Positions 39,089-48,974 of a DNA stretch of 64,000 bases are shown one piece after another. The stretch is from NCBI GenBank assembly GCA_022577435.1, contig JAKOON010000004.1, positions 175,001 through 239,000 of the forward strand, given 5' to 3'. The notes below the pieces were generated by a model, which worked only from the letters and a program-made list of their open reading frames with translations, ran no database searches and was not told the DNA's origin. The position numbers and the translations under genes are program-made. This DNA is from Embiotoca jacksoni. Taxonomy: Eukaryota > Chordata > Actinopteri > Embiotocidae. Positions within the stretch are counted from its first letter, which is position 1. Every line of letters starts with the position of its first letter.

Positions 39089-40125
39089 TTTATCTCTTTA
39101 TCTCTTTAACTCTTTATCTCTTTAACTCTTTATCTATTTAACTATTTATCTATTTAACTATTTAACTCTTTATCTATTTAACTATTTATCTATTTAACTA
39201 TTTAACTCTTTATCTCTTTAACTCTTTAACGCTTTATCTCTTTATCTCTTTAACTCTTTAACTGTTTATCTCTTTAACTCTATTTATTTATCTCTTTAAA
39301 TCTTTATCTCTTTATCTCTTTAACTCTTTATCTCTTTAACGATTTAACTCTTTATCTCTTTATCTCTTTAACTCTTTAACTATTTAACTTTTTTTTTAAA
39401 TCTCTTTATCTCTTTAACTCTATTTCTTTATCTCTTTAACTCCGTATCTCTTTAACTCTATTTCTGTATCTTTTTAACTCTTTATCTCTTTAACTTTATC
39501 TCTATTTCTTTATCTCTTTAGCTCTATTTCTTTATCTCTTTAACTCTTTATCTTTAACTCGTTATCTCGTTATCTCTTTAACTCTTTATCTCTTTATCTC
39601 TTTATCTCTTTATCTCTTTATCTCTGTAACTCTTTATCTCTACTTCTTTATCTCTTTAACTTTATTTCTTTATCTCTTTAACTCTATTTCTTTATCTCTT
39701 TAACTCTTGATATTTACCTCTATTTCTTTATCTCTTTAACTATTTAACTCTTTATCTCTTTATCTCTTTAAATATTTATCTATTTAACTCTTTATCTCTA
39801 TTTCTTTAACTATTTAACTCTTTATCTCTTTCACTCTTTATCTCTTTATCTCTTTAAATCTTTATCTCTTTAACTCTTTATCTCTTTAACTCTATTTCTT
39901 TATCTCTTTAACTATTTAACTCTTTATCTCTTTATCTCTTCAACTTTTTATCTCTTTAACTCTTTATCTCTATTTCTTTACCTATTTAACTCTTTATCTC
40001 TTTAACTCTTTATCTCTTTATCTCGTTATCTCTTTAAATCTTTATCTCTTTAACTCTTTATCTCTTTAACTCTTTATCTCTTTAACTCTTTAACTCTTTA
40101 TCTCTTTATCTCTTTATCTCTTTAG
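39089..40125 (+). repeat. 8-bp tandem array, about 1 kb
   Basis: Imperfect alternation of TTTATCTC and TTTAACTC, almost G-free, with some TATTTC variants. It ends about 220 bp before the putative ccdc148 first exon. Confidence 0.95.
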
Positions 40126-40144
40126 TTAACTGAGTTCAGACGTA

Positions 40145-40152
40145 TGACGTCA
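40145..40152. promoter_or_regulatory. Perfect CRE (TGACGTCA)
   Basis: An 8-bp palindrome, the consensus site of CREB/ATF factors, between the 8-bp array and the bidirectional promoter. Confidence 0.45.
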
Positions 40153-40345
40153 TCACTATATCGGGTTACTCTGATAGAGAACACATAAGCTTGGATATCA
40201 CAGTGAAAGTGAAAAAGAACAACTAAGTTGAACAAAGCTTAACAATATAAACAACTCCAACAGTATTAGGTAGTTAGGTAGTTACTTATTTATGACTAAT
40301 TATTTGTAATGTAAGAACATTTACCCACCGCTCCACCTAGCTTAC

Positions 40346-40440
40346 CTTGTGTTGTCCTTTCTCTGTTCAGTTTATGGGTCGACAAAATTGGTAACCAAGG
40401 CAACTATCCCCTATGCTGTTATTGGTTAATTCAACACGGC
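40346..40440 (-). other. ccdc148: Putative non-coding first exon of ccdc148
   Basis: On the - strand a strong donor, ACACAAG|GTAAGCTA, ends an exon at 40346. With the first coding exon starting after an acceptor at 36719, a 5' non-coding exon must exist, and this donor lies right at the CpG-rich promoter. The 5' border is a guess. Transcript data would settle it. Confidence 0.35.
40391..40404. promoter_or_regulatory. RFX X-box
   Basis: GTAACC-AA-GGCAAC fits the X-box consensus GTNRCC-N(0-3)-RGYAAC at every position. RFX factors use such sites to drive ciliary genes. It is 45 bp upstream of the ccdc148 donor on the - strand, next to a CCAAT box (ATTGGTT at 40421-40427). Confidence 0.6.
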
Positions 40441-40700
40441 GTACCGCCTTGGGAACGCCCCCATGCTCCCGTCGCAACCAATCAGGAGTGCACATCGGTT
40501 TCCCACATTCCCACTGACGTCATGCACGCTCGCATTGCTGGACTGCTGAAGCGGCGGCTCGTCTTCTTCTTCTCGGCTATGGACGCGAGTTTCCTTCTTC
40601 CACACGCGTGGGACGAAACGACGGGACTTTACAGATGAAGTCACGTGTTCCGATGTAGATCCGAGCCGCGGCTCCGCCAGCAGACCGTCCTCCGAAGGTA
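40421..40700. promoter_or_regulatory. CpG-rich bidirectional promoter, ccdc148/pkp4
   Basis: CpG density is far above the surroundings (GGCGTACCGCC, CACGCTCGC, GCGGCGGCTCG, ACACGCGTGGG, GAGCCGCGGCTCCG). It contains inverted CCAAT boxes (ATTGGTT 40421-40427; ACCAATCAGG near 40478), a perfect CRE (40515-40522) and a CACGTG E-box (40642-40647). ccdc148 reads left and pkp4 reads right from here, as in human. There is no clear TATA box. Confidence 0.65.
40515..40522. promoter_or_regulatory. Perfect CRE in the promoter
   Basis: TGACGTCA in the centre of the CpG-rich block, about 60 bp before the pyrimidine-rich CGTCTTCTTCTTCTC that may hold the pkp4 start. Confidence 0.5.
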
Positions 40701-41074
40701 TTTACGTGTTTTCGTTGCTTCACTAACTGCAGAGTAACTGAAGGCGGAATCGGAGAACAACTGAAAGCATGTGAGCGATGCTGGAAACCAGAAAGTCTTC
40801 AAGTCACTGGAGGAAGTCGTGGCAGGAGACGAGCTGCTTCACAGCAGGGGGCATCTAATCCTCTAATCCCAGCAGGGGGCATCTAATCCTCTAATCTGCT
40901 TCTCGTGACCGAGTCATCGCAAACAACGCGCTGCTTCTGACGCCGCTGGCAGGAAAACTTAGCCGGCCAACATTATCCAACATTATCCAACATTATCCAA
41001 CATTATCCAACAACTCCTTCACTTTCCGGTGAAGATGCCCTTGAAAGCGTGTCGCTGAGTGGAGCAGCAGCCAG
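40560..41074 (+). other. pkp4: Putative non-coding first exon of pkp4
   Basis: A transcribed leader is needed upstream of the coding exon at 57088. Two donors fit: CCGAAG|GTATTT at 40697 and CAGCCAG|GTGAGC at 41074. A 19-codon upstream frame (ATG 40579, TGA 40638) would lie in it. The region also holds a 28-bp duplication (40842-40896) and four CATTATCCAA copies (40971-41010). The exact start is unknown. Confidence 0.4.
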
Positions 41075-41207
41075 GTGAGCTGAGGAACGAGGTGTCCCAG
41101 CGGCGCAGATCAAACTCCGCTGTACCTTTTAAACTCCGCCATGTTTAATGACCCTAATCTGCATGTGAATCAGGAGCGTCTCTTTTAACGGAAGCGTGGC
41201 TCCACGC

Positions 41208-41521
41208 CTTCACTGCCTTCACTGCTTTCACTGCTTTCACTGCCTTCACTGCTTTCACTGCTTTCACTGCTTTCACTGCCTTCACTGCCTTCACTGCCTT
41301 CACTGCTTTCACTGCCTTCACTGCCTTCACTGCTTTCACTGCCTTCACTGCTTTCACTGCCTTCACTGCCTTCACTGCGTTCACTGCTTTCACTGCCTTC
41401 ACTGCTTTCACTGCTTTCACTGCCTTCACTGCTTTCACTGCCTTCACTGCTTTCACTGCTTTCACTGCCTTCACTGCTTTCACTGCCTTCACTGCTTTCA
41501 CTGCCTTCACTGCCTTCACTG
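41208..41521 (+). repeat. 9-bp minisatellite, about 35 copies
   Basis: Units TTCACTGCC, TTCACTGCT and single variants (TTCACTGCG) with no frame loss. Because the period is a multiple of 3, all frames are open, giving false Lys-Ala-Val or His-Cys-Leu proteins. It starts about 130 bp inside pkp4 intron 1. Confidence 0.97.
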
Positions 41522-42533
41522 TACAGCAGCTGCGTTTCTATTAGCACAACATGGACTCACCTTCATTGCTCCAGTTGCTCCCAAAAATAATCCAATTATC
41601 TGACTTTTAATCTTGAAGTGATGCATTCTTACACCACATCCCTCAGATCCTTTTCTGCTGTTTGAAGGTCTATTCAAAGATCTTGTCTCAGTTTGGTTTA
41701 AAAATATGTCTGATTAAATTCTTTTCAATAGTTAAGGACAAAAATTAAACATTTGATTTGAAATGCACAATGATTATTAAATGAGTGGGGGAATAGATGG
41801 AGTATAGGATGGGAATATATCGACACATGGACGTCTACTATCGATATTATCTTGTATAGATAAATCTGTCTGGCACATTTATGACAGGTTTTTATGATAG
41901 TGTTAGTCCGTCTGTCTGCTTGACCGTCCCATTTTGCTGCAATAAAAGTGTATGATGTGAGACTGAAAACAATTTCAACTAAACAAGTTGACAAGGTTTT
42001 CCTTTGGGGATATAATTTGCTGTTAAAAAAAGGCAGTATATTGCAGTATATGTTATGGAAATACTCAGCATATCACAACATGCTTAAAACTGAAATCAAA
42101 TCATGACTAAAGTTTCTGTGATGACGTAGTACCGCGGGTTCTCTGGGGATTCTCAGACCTCCTAATAACCCGTACTTGTCTTTAAAAACTGTCCCTAAAA
42201 TCCCAGTATGAGGAATGTAATTTCAAGGGGAATATGGTATTTGCTATTTTAACCCCCCTGTGTCATGTTTAAGTCTTCCTAAAACCAAAGTAGGTGGTAA
42301 AAAGCTGAAGAAGCAGTTATTAATTTTGTTATGATAGATATTCAGTAACAGTCTCATGCTCTTATTGCCACGTGTCAGATGCTGGGAGCAGTTCTTCACA
42401 TCTGTCCTGTTACCATGCAGGTGTTGAACAGTTATCTGCATGCATCACTCATGTGACCGCAGTGCAACTTCATTTGATTTCAGCCAATTAACAGTGGAAG
42501 TGCATATGGCAAAAAATATCAGGCAAACTCCCT

Positions 42534-42535
<2 letters not shown>

Positions 42536-42618
<83 letters not shown>
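42536..42618. repeat. (CA)n microsatellite
   Basis: About 41 uninterrupted CA units in pkp4 intron 1. Confidence 0.99.
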
Positions 42619-42620
<2 letters not shown>

Positions 42621-43748
42621 AGGAGGAATCTATACTCCCCTTGTGATTCACATTACTGCACTAGACACACTGCTGACACACTGCTGACAACCATTGAGGG
42701 AGGTTTTTTGTGGAATTGAAAGAACAGCAGGATGTTGGTTTGGAGTCTCTGATTTTGTTTCCTAGCACCTTTCGTTTGTACTCGAAGCAGCGACGCTGTG
42801 TTTTGCACAAAGAGAGCGACTTTAGCAGGTCAGACATGCAGCCGGCCTGGTGTCACTTTCATTTGTCATTCTCCCGGTTGTTTATCACTCTTGCTTTGCA
42901 AAGTTGTGATACATGTTCTACAAAACTTTCTGTATTGATTGTGCAGGTACTAGTAGATCATTTAAAAAGTATTGCTTGCATGAAAAACAACCTTATGCTG
43001 CAGTGGACCAACACACAGCCATACCAGAGATGGTTTGACTATCGGTGTGATTGTTTGATCTCAAGTTTTTTTGATGCATGCTGACAACAACTGAATAGTT
43101 TAGTGCTCTTTGGCGAGCCTCTTCTTGTATTTTTTCACCCCCAAGTTCTGGCCCAACATCAACCCCTTTGTTGCATGTCAGATTAGCTTTGTTCTACTAT
43201 GATCAAAAAGTGTTCTCCCCCTCCTGATTTGAAGAAAGGGAAAGTATTTCCAGTCTCTGCCTCGTAGCTTGAATGCCGAGACGGTTCTTTGCTTTGTGTC
43301 TGTGCATGCGTGTATTTAAGTGAAGTGCTGAATATGAAGCTCTTCCCCAGCCAGTCAAGAGAAGGTCAGCATCCACTGTGTACAATTCAGTCAGTCAAGT
43401 GCTCTTAAAAGTTGAGTTTTCACTGAATGCCAGCCAACATTTAATGTCCTCTTTACTCCATTACCAACTGTTAAATGTCTCTTTCAGGATATCAGTATTC
43501 ATAACATTTTAAGTACTTATGGAGTTACAGACACGGATGTACTGCTCACAAACAGATGTAATGATTGACTGTTTATATTTATATTACGTTGAAACGGCTT
43601 TACTGGATAGTTTGCATAATGATGCAGATTTGCTCCAAAGTGTGAGCTCTGTTTCTTTTTCCCTGAGACATTACCAGTTACTGTGGTGCAGCGCCAGTGT
43701 GGGATGATAATAATAGTTCATATTGGCAATAGCAATCAAAGAAAATAT

Positions 43749-43820
43749 TTTTTTCATCCATCCCACATTTAAATGATTTTTTTCATCCATCCCGCATTTA
43801 AATGATTTTTTTCATCAAAT
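43749..43820 (+). repeat. Short tandem repeat, 2.5 copies of about 32 bp
   Basis: TTTTTTTCATCCATCCCACATTTAAATGA is repeated with one change (CCCGC), then a partial third copy. Confidence 0.8.
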
Positions 43821-46800
43821 ATACCCGACATAACTTTTTTCCATCTCACATTTCTGAGATTTGGTTTCAAACAAAGTTGATCTTTCTTTCTCTCCGGTCT
43901 CCATTGAGAACAAACCACAATTCCAATCGAAAGTCATTATATCCATGTTTGTTATATCAGTCTATATTAAAAGAAAATTAATTCTTAATCTCTGAATATA
44001 TTGAGACGATACAGCACAGTAATAATATGTAAAATTATTCCAAGCTGTAAACTCCAATGCTAGACATTCCTTCCTATCGTATGCAAAAAGACAAACAAAC
44101 TTAATTTGAATAATTAAAGAGCCATGCTTCATATTATGGAGCAATCAGACTTGCATTGGCATGTGTGAATAAGCTGTGACATGTGCGGCTGCTGGCTGAT
44201 TGTTGATCTAACTGGATATGTAGATAGAAAGAGCCCCAGATTTCATGCTTTAGTTGAATCCCGGACAGCTGACGATAATACCGAACACAAAGCATGTCAG
44301 CGCTTTTAGAGATTAGGTGCACAATAGAATTTTGTCCAGTAAAAGGGCCGTCCATAGGCCCGACATGCTGAGTCTGACAGACGTCCCCTCATCGGTGTGT
44401 ATGTGGCCGGCAGCAGTGGAGAGCTTTTCCCCTGTCGTTGCTCCACATGCAGCCGTTACTGCTGGAGTCTTCCTGAAAGCTCATTGCTGAAACAGTTCTA
44501 TCTATCCGAGTCTATCTGGCTGCAGAATTACCTCAACAGGGCACATTATACCGTGTTGAATATTTCAAAGTGCTACTCACATTATCACCTCTGGCAAAAG
44601 CTGTCTCTCTACTAAAGGTAAAAGGAGGAGTCCATTCCAGTGAAGTGTATGACATAACAAATATGCACCCCTGAAAAACACCACCGTAGCCTCTGTAGTC
44701 ATAAAAACATGCTGCGACCTAGAATGACACTTAATACTCAACAGTGCATTTTTGAGCCAGATGCCATACTGCTGTAAATAATTCAACAGCCCTCATACAC
44801 CTCATTCTCTAAGCTCTTGTTGATATCTATACTCTATATTATAAAGTATGTTTATACAGCAGCAATTCGTGAACATTGCCAATACTGATTGATATGTTCT
44901 TTTAAGCTGAATGTTTAGTCAATGAAATGTCAGAAGATGGTTTAAAAATGGCCACGAGGGGAAGTCTTTAGATGCAATTTCTTTTGCGTTACTACCACTT
45001 CTTACGTTCATGGAAGTCCATTAACTAGGATGCATAAAGCAGAAAACCAGCTGACTCTCCCTATATAAACTGGAACCAGCAAAGGTTTAGCATTTTCAGT
45101 TAATCAAACAATTAGTTGATTTTCAAAGTTGTTGATTAATTCTGTCATTCGACTAATCCCTTCATTTTTTTTTGTTGTTAGTTTGAGCACATGAGCTACA
45201 AACATAAACTTTGGCTGTGTATTTCTTGGTTTAGTCCCTTTTAAAGCTTGAATGGCTGTTTGTGGGATCAGGTGTCATCTCACTGTGGTATGTGAGTGCA
45301 TTTGGTGGCTGTATTTAGTCAGAAGGTGAAGGCATCCCCTCTCAATGTCATCCTAGTGATCACAAGGTTTATGCCTGCTCCCCGACTTCAACAGAAAACA
45401 AAACTACCTGCGAGAGTTTTCCACCTCGCCTGTTCCCGTAAAAGACTCACTTCTGAAATGTCAAGACATTTAGAAGAATGTAACAAAGTAAAATTACCTA
45501 TGGAAAGGGGAGTTGTTGACATTGGAAATGAACAAATAAAAAGTGTTCATGACATTTCATGAAATCCAAAGCTCTGCGTTTGGCTGTGCAGTCGAGAGGC
45601 AGATGTGGGCTGTGATATCCAAGCGTATGTGTTCTCTATCAGAGTAGCCTGATATAGTGATGACATCAAAGTGGGCAAACCTGTAGCCTGAAGGCAACGT
45701 GTGCGCACGGTTGCAACACAAATGAATGAGACACTGCTCTTTAAGTTTCATTCTTTCTGTACACACAGCTAAGTTAGCAGATGTACTCCAAGAAGCAGAG
45801 CAATATGCCACGATTACCAGCAGCACTTTTCTGTTTCATGCCTGGGAAGTGTTGATGTTTTACAAAGGAAACTGACTACTATACCACCAGCTTCCAAACA
45901 CATTCAACTTGTTAAAGGGCTCGTTCTCATCTCAGCAAGAGCTGTTCTTCTGGCATCTCAAGTGGCCTCTCCACGGCATGCACCAGTAACTCTGAACAAT
46001 GGCAAGCTCCTTTATTTTTTGGATGGACATTCATTTCCAGGTGCTCACACATCATTTGAGATTTCCTGTTGTAGCCCAAATAAACCCCCAAAAATGCTGA
46101 GAAGACAAAGCTCACACAAAAGGTGCGCCTCCTTTGTTACTACTGGGATGAGAAATGGAATGTTTTTATATCATATGCTGCATATAGAAAAAGATTTGCT
46201 CAAGTATATCTTTGCGATATGAAGAGTCCACACTCGTAGTCTGTAGCCCCCGAAGGATAGAAATTGTAGGCAGTGCCTCAAACAAAAGCATGCCCACTGC
46301 TGCAGAACTGCAAAGTCATACAAATCCTCAATGAATCATTGCAGAACAGAACTAAGGGGCAATTTATTTGATCAACGTGTGGGGTGTGATTTATTTTTTT
46401 TCAATTAAATCCCTTTTGATAGGTTATCAATATGGTGCCATCTACCAGAGACCCAGCAGTCCCTTCAGTGGGCGGTGACATTGCAGTTGCTGATATTTGC
46501 CTTTTTGTCAGGCTCTGTGAGAGTTCCAGAAATTTCTGTTAAATTGAATGTAAATACAGTTGGATGTCCTGTACTATATATATTCAACTGAACTCAATCA
46601 TTGTTTTAAAATGCCAGCTGGTGCTGTTTGGCTGAACTGACATTTACTCGAGTAACTTATTTCCTTCTCTCTCTCTCTGAATCATGGCTCCATACATGTT
46701 GGTGTCCTGATAGTAAAGATACAGACACAGATTTTTCTCATTTCAGTTATTCAGTTTTCTAAGATTTATTATGAGGTTTTTTAATCCCAGTAAATGTGAC

Positions 46801-48710
46801 CTGGAAGGTTTTCTTCTATTTTTTCAATTTGATTTGAATGCCGATCAGTTGATTGTTGAAAACTCTGCCATAAATGTTGATTATATTCGTCAACACAAGG
46901 ACAGTCCTTAGCATTTGACCATTTTATTCTCCAACTCTCCTCAAGCTCTCTCTATTCAAAGGTACAAGAAATAGGCACTGAAATATTCAACTTGAGTTTT
47001 AATGGAGATGTTTGTTATTTCTGTCGTCAGTAATGCTCAATATTGATCCTCACTTGAATATTTTTGTAGCTTTTTATTGTGCACCGCAAAGCAGTGTTTG
47101 CAGTACCAATAAAAGTTGCAGAAGTTTTTTTTTCTTATTGCCTCTTTAGCTGTGATATTTACAGTAACCCGCCATCTCTGTAACATTTCACATTTTACTG
47201 TCAACTACTAGGTAGTTATGAAATGATCAGTGTGCAGAACAAATCGATCAAAATCCAGAGACATTTTCTAACCTGCTGCTCGGAGCTAGTGCTAAATAAT
47301 TACGTTGTTGTAGTTATCTTAATAGCCAGCCAATTATTGATGGGATATTTCTAGCTTTAGCTGTCAAATTAACTAAACTCTCCCCCTTGTGTGTTCATGT
47401 AATGTGAGATATCCTCTGATGCTGCGACTTGAGGTCAGACCGTTTACAGGGAAACTTTCAAAAATCCTTCTGCTTTGGGAACATTGCAGACAAAAGACAC
47501 AAATGTTTTGCCAAAGATTGTCTTCTGCCTTTGAGTTTCAGTAAATGAGTGATTTCAGACACCTTCACTAGTGTAGTGTTAATTAGGTTAGGCACGAATT
47601 GAACTATATCTAGTAATGTCCATTTATTTACCAGCATGCTATTTACAGTAGACAGTACTCAGGAAAACGTGACATTGCAATGAAAGGAAAATATATGTAT
47701 CAGCTACAACGACCATATCCATTATTTATAATCGCAAAAAGGAGAAAATAAAACTCCAATGCATATTTTAAAACTTCATGTAAACCGTACTGTGACTTGT
47801 TTATGAGCTGACTTGTTTCGTTCAGGAGAATTTGCTTCCTCACTTTGTTTCTGTTTTAAAGTTACTTTGTGCAGTTATCAGTAGCTAACCTCAAATTTGA
47901 ATGGACAGCAGCATGTCGTCCAGCGACCCCTGTCGATGCAAATCAGTCATCAGGAAGTACATCGACAGGCCTCGGCATATCCATCCGCCTCGCTAAGATG
48001 GTTTCATAATACTTCACAGGAACTGGAGTTTGCTTTTGTTGTGTTTTATCGTTCCAAGTTCATTGATGTTCAGAAGTCGGTGCCACTGCACACACAAAAT
48101 CGATCTTTCAATCCCAATACTTTATTCCTGGTGTCTTGAATAGCTTCGTCAATACAGTGAACAACTCTTTGGCAAAGCTAAAACGTCAGAGCATAGTTGC
48201 ACAGAGCCTGGAGATTGTCAGTTAAAATGAAAAGGAGTTTTGTGTCAATATAAAATGATTATCTTTACATCTGGCAGCATAAAAGCTATTATGATTTCCA
48301 GAAAATAGCCCTGCTCACTACCAGAGATGCATTTTCCAGCTTGTTCAAACCACTCTTAATTGAACTGAATACAATTATCCAGAGGGACAAAATCTCTAAA
48401 TTGCCTAAATTGTCATGCTTGGTGTTCATCCAGTTCCCCATAAATCCATAACTCTTTTGGATACATTTGTCAATCTGTTATCAATATGTTTTGTTAGTAG
48501 AACAGCTGCAGGGATAGCTGCTTATGAGTTTTAGTCATACTGCAGGTGCATGTTTTTTTTTACATGACGAAGTGGAGAAGCAGTTGTTGTTGGGATCACG
48601 ATCACAAACCACGTTGTGTTTTCATGGTTACGGTTTAACACAAATTGTGTTTTCATATTTAAGATGTTTGTAATTTCAGTAAACTTTTGGAGTCATGGAA
48701 ATTAGTGGGG

Positions 48711-48974
48711 TGCCATATCATATTGATCACAATAATATCGGTATAATTTGTAATTAATTTATTAATTTTAATTGTTTGGTTTTTACTGAATATTTGAAGA
48801 GATACAGTTATGTTTATGATGACATATAAAACTGTAACACTGACTTTGAAATTGTATGTAATCAAAAGTAATGACACATATTTTTCTGTATTTTGTCACA
48901 TCTTCAAAAAATATAATCTCACACATATCCAGATATATTGTGATATTATTTTATGGCCATATCACCCATCCCAT
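48711..48974. repeat. Dispersed repeat with ATATTG/CAATAT ends
   Basis: Starts GGGGTGCCATATCATATTGATCACAATAATATCGG and ends ATATTGTGATATTATTTTATGGCCATATCACCCATCCC. The ends are roughly inverted, a pattern I recall from a common fish interspersed repeat. The class is not determined. Confidence 0.5.

Larger units (their letters stand above)
36719..40345 (-). other. ccdc148 5' intron (putative, 3.6 kb)
   Basis: Inferred intron between a non-coding first exon (donor at 40346) and the first coding exon. Over half of it is repeat: a dispersed repeat at 37894-38170, the 17-bp array and the 8-bp array. The 37100-37890 part shows no recognised feature apart from a run of T at about 37640. Confidence 0.45.

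Noticed and set aside
41154..41603. Frames encoding Lys-Ala-Val, Ser-Glu-Gly or His-Cys-Leu repeats
   Set aside because: All come from the 9-bp TTCACTGCY array, whose period keeps every frame open.
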